Origin: CAYOYK01 sp964408185
Lineage (GTDB): Bacteria; Bacillota; Clostridia; Christensenellales; Aristaeellaceae
Assembly (NCBI GenBank): GCA_964408185.1
Contig: CAYOYK010000011.1
Location: 3,757-67,756, forward strand
DNA: 64,000 nucleotides
Direction of reading: 5' to 3'
Of the stretch, positions 8,531 to 16,660 are shown piece by piece. Under the pieces are notes generated by a model. That model did not search any database, was not told the origin of the DNA, and saw only the letters and a program-made list of their open reading frames with translations. The first letter of the stretch is position 1; each line of letters starts with the position of its first letter. The position numbers and the translations under genes are program-made.

Positions 8531-9909
8531 AGGCCCTTGGGGTAGTGGTTCTTGAGCAGCGAATCCGCGTGCTTGGCCCAGCCGAGGGGCAGGCCGTGGT
8601 GAACGACAAGCAGATAGCCGGGCGGAGGCTCGGCGGTGAGAGAAGAAACAGGGAGGGCCTCGCCGGAGAGAAAGCGCAGGGCTTGCTCGTCGGTGAGGTC
8701 TGCATGGTGCGCGGAATGTGCGAGGAGTGTCATCGCAAGGGCGTGATCCGGCTCGAAGCGGCCGGAGCGGTGCTCGCCAAGGCGCACGCCCGCGCGCAGG
8801 AGCTTGAGGCCCGCAACGGGCGGGATCGCGGGGCAGCCGACGAGCGCGCCGCCGATGCAGGCCGTTGGCAGGGGAGGCGACGCAAGGCCGATCTGCCCGC
8901 AAAAGGCGGCGTAAGCGGCGCGCGCGGCCGCGCTCACAGGCGCGAGCGCACGGTCGGCGGGCAGCAGCTCGGCGGAAGGACGAACGTTATCGACGATTTC
9001 GTCGGAATCATTCGCCTTTTGCAGCAGCGCGACAAAGTGGCCCTCCCCCAGCACGCGGTGCGGGTAGAGCTTGAGCGTGCCGTCCGGCGCGTCCAGCGTG
9101 AGCGCCTCGCCGGAGGGCGCGACGCCCGGCAGGCAGAATGGCAGCGGGGAAAGCTCCGGGTGCTCGCGGAGAAGCCACGCGACGTTTTGCTCGTCCTCGG
9201 CCTGCGCGAATGTGCAGGTGGAATAGCACAGCCGCCCGCCCGGCTTGAGCAGCGCGACCGCCTGCGTCAGGATGTCCCGCTGCCGCGCGGCGCAGCCCTC
9301 CGGCGTGGATTCCGTCCACGCGAGGCGCGTCTCCGGGTGGCGGCGGAACATCCCCTCGCCGCCGCAGGGCGCGTCCACCAGCACCGCGTCGAACAGGCCC
9401 GGCCATGCCGACGCGAGGCGCTCCGGCGCGGCGCTGACGACCAAGGCGTTCGGCACGCCCATCCGCTCTAGGTTGCGGCTGAGCACCTGCGCCCGCGAGG
9501 GGATCGGCTCGTTGCAGACCAGCAGGCCATCGCCCGCCAGCATGGAGGCCATCTGCGTGCTCTTGCCGCCCGGCGCGGCGCACAGGTCAAGCACCGTCTC
9601 GCCCGGACGGGGACACAGCGCGCGCGCCGGGACCATCGCGCTGGGCTCCTGCAGGTAATACGCGCCGGCCTCGTGCAGCGGCAGCGCGCCCGCGCGGCTC
9701 TCCGGCGCGAGGGCATAGCCGTCCGGCTCCCACGGAATGCACGAGAAAAGCCCCTCCACGCAGTCCGCGAGGGGCACGTCCGGCTGCTTGAAGGGGTTCG
9801 CGCGCAGGCCCCGCGTATAGGGCGCGTCAAGCGCGGCAAAATAAGCGTCCGCCTCCGCGCCAAGCTGCGCGCGCATGCGGCGCTCATAGGCGGCCGGCAG
9901 CACGGTCAC
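8503..9909 (-). CDS. rsmF: RsmF/NOL1-NOP2-Sun family RNA m5C methyltransferase
   Basis: This 468-residue protein methylates cytosine C5 in RNA, probably rRNA. The SAM-binding motif VLDLCAAPGGKSTQ is present, the two family cysteines are in VDAPCGGEGMF and CYSTCTFAQAEDE, and the C-terminal RsmF extension ends in NHYPKGLRR, where the family normally stops. Six extra residues (GFAPAP) and the stop codon come from the third tandem repeat. The start is GTG 9909, which overlaps the stop of the upstream ATPase gene (GTGA), so the two genes are translationally coupled. It is the last gene of the cdaA-led minus-strand operon. Confidence 0.9.
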   Translation of the reverse strand: MTVLPAAYERRMRAQLGAEADAYFAALDAPYTRGLRANPFKQPDVPLADCVEGLFSCIPWEPDGYALAPESRAGALPLHEAGAYYLQEPSAMVPARALCPRPGETVLDLCAAPGGKSTQMASMLAGDGLLVCNEPIPSRAQVLSRNLERMGVPNALVVSAAPERLASAWPGLFDAVLVDAPCGGEGMFRRHPETRLAWTESTPEGCAARQRDILTQAVALLKPGGRLCYSTCTFAQAEDEQNVAWLLREHPELSPLPFCLPGVAPSGEALTLDAPDGTLKLYPHRVLGEGHFVALLQKANDSDEIVDNVRPSAELLPADRALAPVSAAARAAYAAFCGQIGLASPPLPTACIGGALVGCPAIPPVAGLKLLRAGVRLGEHRSGRFEPDHALAMTLLAHSAHHADLTDEQALRFLSGEALPVSSLTAEPPPGYLLVVHHGLPLGWAKHADSLLKNHYPKGLRRGFAPAP

Positions 9910-10601
9910 GGCTCGCGCTCCATCCATTCGGGCCGCATGACCGGGGTCAGCGGGAAGAACATCGCCTGCATGTCCGGCGGAAGCTCCGCGCGCAGGCGCT
10001 CCTCGCCCACGCAAAGCCCCACGGGCACGCCCAGCAGCGCGCTCGCGCGCTCCACGATGCGCTGGCCCGCGATCAGATCGGCCGGGGTGGTTTCAGCCTG
10101 CAAATTCATGTTGTTGACCAGCCAATCCGGGGTCACGCGGGCCCGCTGGGCGATCAGCCCAAACAGGGCCGCGATATCCTCCGGCGTGGAGGAGAGCGGC
10201 CGATAGGGGTTGATTACGTACAGCGCCTGCATGCGCTCCCGGACGGGCGCGATGTACGGCGCGTAGCGGCCCAGCGCCGCCGCGCCCACGTCGTCCCCGC
10301 CCACGTCGAATACCACGTGGTCGAAGGGCTGCTCAAATACGGACTGGATCTCCGCCGGGAGCGCCGGAACATCCACCGCCGTCATGGCGAAGGAGGGCAT
10401 CAGCACCTCCACGCCCTCGGCCTCCAGCAGGTCCTTGCGCTCCGCGCTGCGGAAGTACGGGTTCACCACGTCCAAGTCCACCAGCGCGACGCGGCCGCCG
10501 TCCCGCGCGCGCAGGGTGCGCGCAAGCTGTATGGCCAGCTCGGTCTTGCCGCTGCCGTAATTGCCCAGCAGCACGTAATATCCGGCGTTCAGGGGCAGCA
10601 T
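9906..10601 (-). CDS. MinD/ParA-like P-loop ATPase
   Basis: A 231-residue SIMIBI-type NTPase. The Walker A motif is LLGNYGSGKTELAIQLA at residues 9-25, a conserved DLDVVNPYFR follows strand 2, and VVFDVGGDD sits at Walker B. The MinD deviant-Walker signature lysine is not seen (NYGSGKT), so it is closer to the CobB/MinD-like proteins that Clostridia annotate without a function. The ATG lies directly after the TAG of the upstream hexapeptide-repeat gene, and the 3' end overlaps rsmF. Such tight packing suggests a functional link with the c-di-AMP operon, but the substrate or cargo is unknown. Confidence 0.75.
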   Translation of the reverse strand: MLPLNAGYYVLLGNYGSGKTELAIQLARTLRARDGGRVALVDLDVVNPYFRSAERKDLLEAEGVEVLMPSFAMTAVDVPALPAEIQSVFEQPFDHVVFDVGGDDVGAAALGRYAPYIAPVRERMQALYVINPYRPLSSTPEDIAALFGLIAQRARVTPDWLVNNMNLQAETTPADLIAGQRIVERASALLGVPVGLCVGEERLRAELPPDMQAMFFPLTPVMRPEWMEREP

Positions 10602-10602
10602 G

Positions 10603-11895
10603 CTATTCCTCTCCCTTGTTGTTGAATCGCTGGGGATAGACCGGCGCATGGAACGCCTGCCGGATGTCCACGGGCGGCTGCAGATCGCGGAGGCTCCGGC
10701 TGTCGTCCTCGTCGCCGCCGACGAGGCTTCTCGCGCGCTGCGCAAACGCGCTCAAGCCCGTCTTGGGCTTGCTGGGCTTTGCCTCCGGCTCGCCGTCGTA
10801 GTAGCGCACATACGTCGTATCGGGGAAATCCACCTTGTTCCGGGCCTCCTGCGCCTCCAGCTCGTCCTGACTCAGGCCGATGTTCTGCTGAAAGGTCTGG
10901 ATATCCAGTCCGGGGTGGACAGGCTCGTCCGAGGGCGAGGCGTCGGGCGGGGACGGCTCAGGCGGCTCCTGCGGGCCGGGGTACAGCTCCTCAGGCGTGA
11001 GCTGCGGCGCGTAGCCCGCCTGCATATCCTGCAGATACGCGAGGGGCTCCGGCTGCGGCGCGCCGAACGACGGCTCCATGCCCTGCGCGATGCCCGCCGT
11101 CTCCTCCAGCGGGCTGCCGGACTGGCCGTCGTAGACGCGCGTGGACGCGTCGCCCGAATCGAAGGTCAGCTCCGGCGCGGCATAATCGCGGCGCGGCGGG
11201 GCATAGACCGGGGGCGGTGCAAACACGTCCGGGGCGTAATCCCGGCGGGTGGGATCGTCGAGGGGATAGCCGCCCTGCGGGGCGTACCCGTCTTGCGGCG
11301 CGTATCCGTTTTGCGGGGCATACCCGTTTTGCGGGGCATAGCCGCCCTGCGGGGCATACCCGCTTTGCGGCGGGTAGCCGTCCTGCGGCGCGTAGCCATC
11401 CTGCGGGGCATAGCCGTTTTGCGGCGCATAATCCCGGCGGGTCGGCTCGTCAAGGGGATAACCATCCTGCGGGGCGTACCCGTTTTGCGGGGCGTAGCCA
11501 TCCTGCGGGGCATATCCATCCTGCGGGGCGTAGCCGTCCTGCGGCGCATACCCGCCCTGCGGGGCATACCCGTTTGGCCGGGGCTCTTCGTCCGCCGAGG
11601 CATACGGCACGTCCGGCTCCCGCTCATCGGGCGGCGCGTCGTCGTCGCCGTGGCGACGCAGGCGGGCCAACCGCGCGCCCCACACGTAATAGGGCCGCCA
11701 GCGCAGCAAATAGACGACGCGGTCCACCACAAAGCCGCCCACGCAAAGCGCCACAAAGATCACCAGCCAGTTCCGGCTGATGAACGCCATCAGGCCGTCG
11801 CCCGATGCACCGTTCAGCAGGCCCCACACGCCGTTCAGCAGCGCGCGCACCCATCCGAGCAGCAGCGTGAGCAGTGTGTTGGTGTATCCGCTCAT
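10603..11895 (-). CDS. Single-pass membrane protein with hexapeptide repeats
   Basis: A 430-residue protein of unknown function. The N-terminus is amphipathic (TLLTLLLGWVRALLNGVWGLL), followed by one membrane helix (WLVIFVALCVGGFVVDRVVYLL, about residues 43-65) and a basic stretch. Residues about 105-220 are a low-complexity array of roughly fifteen GYAPQ(D/N/G/S) units interrupted twice by GYPL(D)(E/D)PTRRDYAP. The C-terminal 130 residues are acidic and proline-rich, then basic. The gene lies between cdaR and the MinD-like gene in one operon. The tail probably faces the cytosol, where Tyr- and Gln-rich repeats could act as a scaffold; that part is inference. Confidence 0.8.
   Translation of the reverse strand: MSGYTNTLLTLLLGWVRALLNGVWGLLNGASGDGLMAFISRNWLVIFVALCVGGFVVDRVVYLLRWRPYYVWGARLARLRRHGDDDAPPDEREPDVPYASADEEPRPNGYAPQGGYAPQDGYAPQDGYAPQDGYAPQNGYAPQDGYPLDEPTRRDYAPQNGYAPQDGYAPQDGYPPQSGYAPQGGYAPQNGYAPQNGYAPQDGYAPQGGYPLDDPTRRDYAPDVFAPPPVYAPPRRDYAAPELTFDSGDASTRVYDGQSGSPLEETAGIAQGMEPSFGAPQPEPLAYLQDMQAGYAPQLTPEELYPGPQEPPEPSPPDASPSDEPVHPGLDIQTFQQNIGLSQDELEAQEARNKVDFPDTTYVRYYDGEPEAKPSKPKTGLSAFAQRARSLVGGDEDDSRSLRDLQPPVDIRQAFHAPVYPQRFNNKGEE
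11236..11580 (-). repeat. 18-bp in-frame repeat array
   Basis: Degenerate 18-bp units (ggcgtannngtnntgcgg on the plus strand) encode GYAPQ-X hexapeptides. Two higher-order blocks end in the GYPL...PTRRDYAP spacer. Synonymous differences between neighbouring units show that the peptide is being conserved, not only the DNA. Confidence 0.85.
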
Positions 11896-11922
11896 GTCGT
11901 CTCCTTTCGTCAGGCTGGGCCG

Positions 11923-13257
11923 TTATTCGCCGAGGGTAAAGCTCGCCTTGTCGGGCGAGATCACATACGTAATCTGGTCGCTGTCCACGCTGTCAAGCTC
12001 CAGCTCGATGGGCAGCTCGTATCCATCGGCGGTCAGCGCGCCCACGTCAATGTACGGGCGAACCGAGACGGCCTTGATGCTCCGGAGCGTATTGGTCGGG
12101 CCGGTAAGCGTCACGCTTACGTGGCCGATGTCGCAGGCGATTTTGCGATCCTCCGCGCCGCGGAAGGTGAGGGCGAGGCTGTCGAAGCTCTTGCTTTCGA
12201 TGATCGGGCCGATCTCCACCAGCACGGTTACGGTGTCGGTGCTCAAATAGTCGATCTCGGCGGGCTTGCGCAGGGGAAGCTCGCGCGTGAAGGTCGCGTC
12301 CGCGCCGCTCACATCGATAGGCTGATCGGCAAACAGGCTTTCCAGCGCGGCAAGGCCGGTTTCATCCCCGGCGGCCAAAACGCTGGTCGGCGTGGCGGTG
12401 ACGCTCTTTACCTCGTAGCCGTCCGCGGGCTTGCCCGTTATTAGGCCGTACTCGCTGAGCTGGAGCTCCTTGGTGGGGCACAGCTCCTGATCCACCGTAA
12501 TGGAGCGCAGGAGCGTCTCGCCGCTGGTGGCGCGCAGCAGACTGCTGCGCAGCTCGTTGCCGTTGGCGTCGCAAAGCACATAGGGCACGCCCGTGCTCAC
12601 GATCCCGGCGCTGGCCGGGAGCTGGGACACATCAAAATCCACGCGCACGCGCGCCACCTGCTCCACCAAGGAGCGCGGCCCGCTGATGGTGACGGTGGAG
12701 GGGCTGACGGTGGTGACCGTGCCGTAGAAGCCCTCCGGCCAAGAGCCGATGCGGTTGACCGAAACGGGAATGCGGTAGTTGGATATGTACTCGTCCACCA
12801 CCAGCTCGATCTCGGCGGGGGATACGTCCGTTACGGCGCCGTAGCTCGTGGTGCTGGTGGTCACGACGCGCAGGGACTGCACGCCGGTGGAGGTGATCTT
12901 GCTCAAATCGACGCGCGGGTTGTAGTTGCTGGCCTGCACGCTGCTGTACACGCGCTGCGGCACCGCCGCGCGCAGCCGCACGCTGATGGGATCGGTCTGG
13001 TAGTCCGTGAGCACGATAAAGCCGTTGTTTTGCAGCGTTTCCGCACCGCTGAAGGAGACCTCCACATCGGTAAACACGCGCTCGCGGGTGAGCGTGGGAT
13101 CCTGCGAGATCAGCCCGGCCCACAGGCCGACGGCCAGCAGCAGGCAAAGCAGCTTCCACGGCCAGTTGTGCGACAGGGTATGCCAAACGCGCCTGGGCAG
13201 GCTGCGGATAAAACCCTTCACTACGCCCTTCTGCGCGGGCTTCGGTTCGCTGTTCAT
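11923..13257 (-). CDS. cdaR: CdaR, YbbR-domain regulator of diadenylate cyclase
   Basis: A 444-residue protein with a basic N-terminus, one membrane helix (WKLLCLLLAVGLWAGLIS, about residues 34-51) and then extracellular YbbR repeats. At least three repeats can be picked out from recurring beta-strand blocks such as VSPAEIELVVDEYI, PSTVTISGPRSLVEQV and ATPTSVLAAGDE. CdaR binds and modulates CdaA in other Firmicutes. The start codon overlaps the cdaA stop (ATGA), the usual arrangement. The expected glmM gene does not follow; a repeat protein and a MinD-like ATPase take that place. Confidence 0.92.
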   Translation of the reverse strand: MNSEPKPAQKGVVKGFIRSLPRRVWHTLSHNWPWKLLCLLLAVGLWAGLISQDPTLTRERVFTDVEVSFSGAETLQNNGFIVLTDYQTDPISVRLRAAVPQRVYSSVQASNYNPRVDLSKITSTGVQSLRVVTTSTTSYGAVTDVSPAEIELVVDEYISNYRIPVSVNRIGSWPEGFYGTVTTVSPSTVTISGPRSLVEQVARVRVDFDVSQLPASAGIVSTGVPYVLCDANGNELRSSLLRATSGETLLRSITVDQELCPTKELQLSEYGLITGKPADGYEVKSVTATPTSVLAAGDETGLAALESLFADQPIDVSGADATFTRELPLRKPAEIDYLSTDTVTVLVEIGPIIESKSFDSLALTFRGAEDRKIACDIGHVSVTLTGPTNTLRSIKAVSVRPYIDVGALTADGYELPIELELDSVDSDQITYVISPDKASFTLGE

Positions 13258-14120
13258 GCTGCGCCTCCCTTGCGTCGCTTGGTCTTTTGCAGCAGAGTGC
13301 CGATGAGGCTTTGCTCCTTTTCGTGGTACATGCTCAGCAGCACCTGCTCCAGCGCCACGCGGTCGAGGTGGCGGGTCAGGCGGCCCTCCCGCGCCATGGA
13401 GATGACGCCGGTCTCCTCGCTGACGATCAGCGTTACGGCGTCGGTCGTCTCGGTTACGCCGAGGGCCGCGCGGTGGCGGGTGCCCAGCTCTCGGCTGATG
13501 GACTTGCCCTCGCTGAGCGTAAGGATGCAGGCGGCCGCCATGAGCCGCGTGCCGCGAATGACCACCGCGCCGTCGTGAAGCGGCGTGTTGGGCTCAAAGA
13601 TGTTTTCCACCAGCGCGCCGGAGATCTCCGCGTCGATGGTGGTGCCGGTCTCGATGATATCCTTCAGGCCGATCTTCTGCTCAAACACAATCAGCGCGCC
13701 GACGCGCCGGCGGCTGAGGGACAGCAGGCAGTTGGTCAGCTCCTGCACGATGTGGCTGTTCTCCTGCTGGTCGCTGCCCCGCGAGTTCTCGCGGATGGCG
13801 CCGCGGCCGATCTGCTCCAGCGCCTTGCGCAGCTCCGGCTGGAACAAAATCACCAGCACCACCGCGCCGTTGTTGACCACGTTGAGCAGCAGCCAGTTGA
13901 GGGCCGTCAGGCCCAGCAGATCGCTGGCGAGGCTTGCCACCACCAGCACGGCCAAGCCCTTGAGCACGGCGCTGGCGCGCGTTTGGCGCGTAAGCATCAG
14001 CAGCTCGTAGAGCAAAAACGCAACGATCAGAATGTCGACGACATCGGCTACGGTGGGGCGGTTGAATACATTCCACAGGATGGTCTTGAGGCTCTCCCAG
14101 AATGCCTGCACGCGCCGCAC
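13254..14120 (-). CDS. cdaA: Diadenylate cyclase CdaA
   Basis: This 288-residue membrane enzyme joins two ATP into c-di-AMP. Three N-terminal membrane helices occupy about residues 22-90. A coiled linker follows, then the DAC domain with the DGA motif (LHDGAVVIRG) and the RHR motif (GTRHRAALGVTE). Two GTG starts are possible: 14120, and 14111, which has a TAGGTG site 6 bases upstream; I list the longer. A TATAAT at 14151-14156 lies just upstream. It heads a five-gene minus-strand operon: cdaA, cdaR, repeat membrane protein, MinD-like ATPase, rsmF. c-di-AMP controls potassium and wall homeostasis in related bacteria. Confidence 0.93.
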   Translation of the reverse strand: MRRVQAFWESLKTILWNVFNRPTVADVVDILIVAFLLYELLMLTRQTRASAVLKGLAVLVVASLASDLLGLTALNWLLLNVVNNGAVVLVILFQPELRKALEQIGRGAIRENSRGSDQQENSHIVQELTNCLLSLSRRRVGALIVFEQKIGLKDIIETGTTIDAEISGALVENIFEPNTPLHDGAVVIRGTRLMAAACILTLSEGKSISRELGTRHRAALGVTETTDAVTLIVSEETGVISMAREGRLTRHLDRVALEQVLLSMYHEKEQSLIGTLLQKTKRRKGGAA

Positions 14121-14150
14121 CTACTTTCCGCTTAATACCCGGTGCCCTTT

Positions 14151-14179
14151 ATTATACTACATAGATTCCGGTTGGGAAA
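14151..14179 (-). promoter_or_regulatory. Promoter of the cdaA operon
   Basis: On the minus strand a perfect TATAAT (14151-14156) is 31 bases upstream of the first GTG. The -35 box is poor (TTTCCC at 17 bases spacing), so activity may depend on another factor. Confidence 0.55.
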
Positions 14180-14242
14180 GGGCGCGGTGTGAATTTCCAA
14201 TGAACAATTTTGCCGGAGCGGCGGGCGGAGGCCGATCGGCGC

Positions 14243-14271
14243 TTGTCCGGGGGCGGGGCGCATGCTATAAT
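14243..14271 (+). promoter_or_regulatory. Promoter of radC
   Basis: TTGTCC (14243-14248) and TATAAT (14266-14271) are separated by 17 bases, 56 bases before the radC ATG and divergent from cdaA. Confidence 0.75.
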
Positions 14272-14327
14272 AGCGTGTGCGGACGGATCCGCCGGACCTG
14301 ATTCTACATCCGATAAGGGCGGTGCCT

Positions 14328-15092
14328 ATGGAACACAGCGGTCACAGACAGCGGATGCGCGAGTGCTTCCGCGCGCAGGGCTTGGAGGGCTTCGCGCCGC
14401 ACGAGGTGCTGGAGCTGATGCTCTTTTACGCCATCCCGCAGCGCAATGTCAACCCGCTGGCGCATACGCTGATGGAGCGCTACGGCACGCTGAACGCCGT
14501 GCTGGACGCCTCGCCGGAGAGCCTGAGGCAGGTGGAGGGCGTGGGCGAGTACGCCGCCACGCTGATCGCGCTGTTTGGCGCGGTGGGCCGCCGCGCGCAG
14601 CGGGAGCTGGGCGGCCCGCGCGAGGCCATCCGCACGCGCGCGGACGCGGAGATGCATTGCGTCCGCCTGCTCGCGGGCGAAAAGCGCGAGTGCTTTTACG
14701 CCGTCTGCCTCAACGGCCAGATGGAATTGCTGGGCGATGTGCTCGTGGCCACGGGCTCCATCGCGGACGTGCCCGCCTACCCGCGCGTGGTGGCGGACGC
14801 GGTGCTGGCCCGCAACGCGCATTGCGTGCTGCTGTGCCACAATCATCCGGGCGGCTCGCTGCTGCCCTCTCAGCGCGATATCGAGGCTACGGCGGTCATC
14901 GAGGGCCTGCTGGAGACCCTTGAGGTGACGCTGTGCGATCATATCATCGTGGCGGACGGGCGGGGGCTGAGCATGGTGCAGGAGCAGTACATCCAGCGCG
15001 AGATCACGCCCGGCGGCGTGCTCACCCGCGTCGCGGACAGCTCCGGCGCGGTGCTGCCCAAGCGCCGCCGGATCAAAACGGAGGAAGTATGA
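14328..15092 (+). CDS. radC: RadC-family JAB/MPN domain protein
   Basis: A 254-residue UPF0758 protein. The N-terminal helix-hairpin-helix part (GYFAPHEVLELMLFYAIPQRNVN-like, then VEGVGEYAAT) is followed by a JAB1/MPN metalloprotein domain with CHNHPGGSLLPSQRD, the H-x-H...S...D zinc motif. Despite its name, a direct role in DNA repair has not been established. I chose ATG 14328 because it follows AAGGGCGGT and the promoter; the upstream in-frame ATG at 14277 lies only six bases after the -10 box and has no ribosome site. The stop overlaps the next start (ATGA), so it is translationally coupled to the SanA-like gene. Confidence 0.88.
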   Translation: MEHSGHRQRMRECFRAQGLEGFAPHEVLELMLFYAIPQRNVNPLAHTLMERYGTLNAVLDASPESLRQVEGVGEYAATLIALFGAVGRRAQRELGGPREAIRTRADAEMHCVRLLAGEKRECFYAVCLNGQMELLGDVLVATGSIADVPAYPRVVADAVLARNAHCVLLCHNHPGGSLLPSQRDIEATAVIEGLLETLEVTLCDHIIVADGRGLSMVQEQYIQREITPGGVLTRVADSSGAVLPKRRRIKTEEV

Positions 15093-15724
15093 ACGAACCC
15101 AAGAAAAAGCGCTCTGTGCGCGGAAGGATCCTGCGGGTGCTGCTGATTTTGATCGCGCTGGCCGTGCTTGGCTACGGCGCGCTGGTGGGCTATACCTATT
15201 ACCGGGAGGTCACCGTGGCGGTTCCCACGGCGGCGGACTACGACAGCATCATCGTGCTGGGCGCGCAGGTGAAGCCGGACGGCACGCCCTCCGTGCAGCT
15301 GCGCTGGCGGCTGGACAAGGCCGAGGAGATGTACGCCCTCCGCCCGTGCCCCGTGGTGGCGTGCGGCGCGCAGGGCGGCGGCGAGCCCGCCCCGGAGGGG
15401 CAGGTCATGCGCGAGCTGATGATCGCCGACGGACTGCCGGAGGATCAAATCTACGCCGAGACCCTCAGCGACGACACGCAGGCCAATATCCAAAACGCCA
15501 AGGCGATCCTCGACGGGCTGGGCTGCACCCGCCCGCTGATTGTCACGAGCGACTATCATCTGCCCCGCGCGCTGGAAATCGCCGGCGACGCGGGCGTGGC
15601 CGACCCGCAGGGCGCGGGCAGCCTGTGCCGCAACGAGCTGGGCTTTTGGCTGAAGAATCACTGCCGCGAGGCGCTCGCGTGGGTGAAATACTGGGGGATC
15701 AAGTACCTCCACCTGCCGCTGTGA
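15089..15724 (+). CDS. SanA/YdcF-like DUF218 membrane protein
   Basis: This 211-residue protein has one N-terminal membrane anchor (ILRVLLILIALAVLGYGALVGYTYY, about residues 14-38), then a DUF218 fold facing outward. Family landmarks are DSIIVLGAQVKPDGTPS, CGAQGGGEPAPEGQVM, SDDTQANIQNAK and VTSDYHLPRAL. SanA/SleB-type relatives affect envelope integrity and vancomycin sensitivity; the enzymatic activity is not known. The start ATG overlaps the radC stop. The 3' end overlaps a possible GTG start of rsmG (GTGA), so radC, this gene and rsmG form a compact unit. Confidence 0.85.
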   Translation: MNEPKKKRSVRGRILRVLLILIALAVLGYGALVGYTYYREVTVAVPTAADYDSIIVLGAQVKPDGTPSVQLRWRLDKAEEMYALRPCPVVACGAQGGGEPAPEGQVMRELMIADGLPEDQIYAETLSDDTQANIQNAKAILDGLGCTRPLIVTSDYHLPRALEIAGDAGVADPQGAGSLCRNELGFWLKNHCREALAWVKYWGIKYLHLPL

Positions 15725-15729
15725 CCGCC

Positions 15730-16524
15730 ATGAATGAAGAATTGCTTGCCCTGCTGACCGCGCGCCTGCCCCTGCTGGGCGTCCCCCTGCCGACGGACGC
15801 CGCGGACAGTCTGGCGCGCTACGGCTCGCTGCTGATGGACTGGAACGAGCGGATCAACCTGACCGGGGACGCGTCCCCGGAGACCGTCTGCGATCGGCTG
15901 ATCTTGGATTCCCTCGCGCCGCTGGCGGTTGGCGCGGCCTTCCCGGCGGGCGCGTCGCTCATCGACGTGGGCACCGGCGCGGGGCTGCCCGGCCTGCCGC
16001 TGGCCATCGCGCGGCCCGATCTGCGCGTCACGCTGCTGGACTCGCTGCAAAAGCGGGTGCGCTTTTTGCAGGCTGTGATCGACGAGCTGGGGCTGCCCAA
16101 CGCCACCGCCGTGCAAAGCCGCGCCGAGGACGGCGCGCACGGCCCCCTGCGCGAGCGCTTTGATTTGGCGACGGCGCGGGCCGTGGCCGGACTGCCGACG
16201 CTGATGGAGTACCTGCTGCCCTACCTGCGCGTGGGCGGGCGCGCCCTTTGCTACAAGGGGCCCGCCGTGGCGGAGGAGCTTGCGGCCGCCGCGCGCGCGT
16301 CCGCACTGCTGGGCGGCGGCGCGCCCGTATGCCATCCCGTGCGCGTGCCCGGCCATGAGGATTGGCGGCACACGCTGGTGACCTGCGCCAAAACGCAAAA
16401 AACCCTTCGACAGTATCCGCGCAAAGCCGGCACGCCCAGCCGCGAGCCGCTGGGCGTTTCGACGGCGGCCGACGAAAGGCCGCCCCTTTCGCGCGCCGGC
16501 AGGGCGATTCCGCGCGAGCGCTGA
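15730..16524 (+). CDS. rsmG: 16S rRNA (guanine527-N7)-methyltransferase RsmG
   Basis: A 264-residue GidB-family enzyme that makes m7G527 in 16S rRNA. Conserved blocks are WNERINLTGD, RLILDSLAPL, SLIDVGTGAGLPGLPLAI (SAM site), LLDSLQKRVRFL, TARAVAGLPTLMEYLLPYL, and the terminal QYPRKAGTPSREPLG, which is close to where the family ends. About 20 Arg-rich residues follow that motif and look like an extension of the frame to the next stop. ATG 15730 is listed; a GTG at 15721 overlapping the previous stop is equally possible, and neither has a strong ribosome site. The ParB-like gene downstream matches the rsmG-noc order of other Firmicutes. Confidence 0.92.
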   Translation: MNEELLALLTARLPLLGVPLPTDAADSLARYGSLLMDWNERINLTGDASPETVCDRLILDSLAPLAVGAAFPAGASLIDVGTGAGLPGLPLAIARPDLRVTLLDSLQKRVRFLQAVIDELGLPNATAVQSRAEDGAHGPLRERFDLATARAVAGLPTLMEYLLPYLRVGGRALCYKGPAVAEELAAAARASALLGGGAPVCHPVRVPGHEDWRHTLVTCAKTQKTLRQYPRKAGTPSREPLGVSTAADERPPLSRAGRAIPRER

Positions 16525-16660
16525 CGAACGATTCCCGTCCCCGCGCGGCAGGAAAGCCCGCCGCGGCCTCGAATGCATGCGACAGGGATGCGTCCGGCGC
16601 GCGTCCATACCAAGCGGCGCGCGCGGGCGCGTCCTCCCCACGGGAGGACGGAGGGAAGGC

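Noticed and set aside
8208..8555. Repeated peptide frames in the 137-bp array
   Set aside because: The frames exist only because the repeat length and GC content leave stops rare; no start has a ribosome site and the stems suggest a non-coding function.
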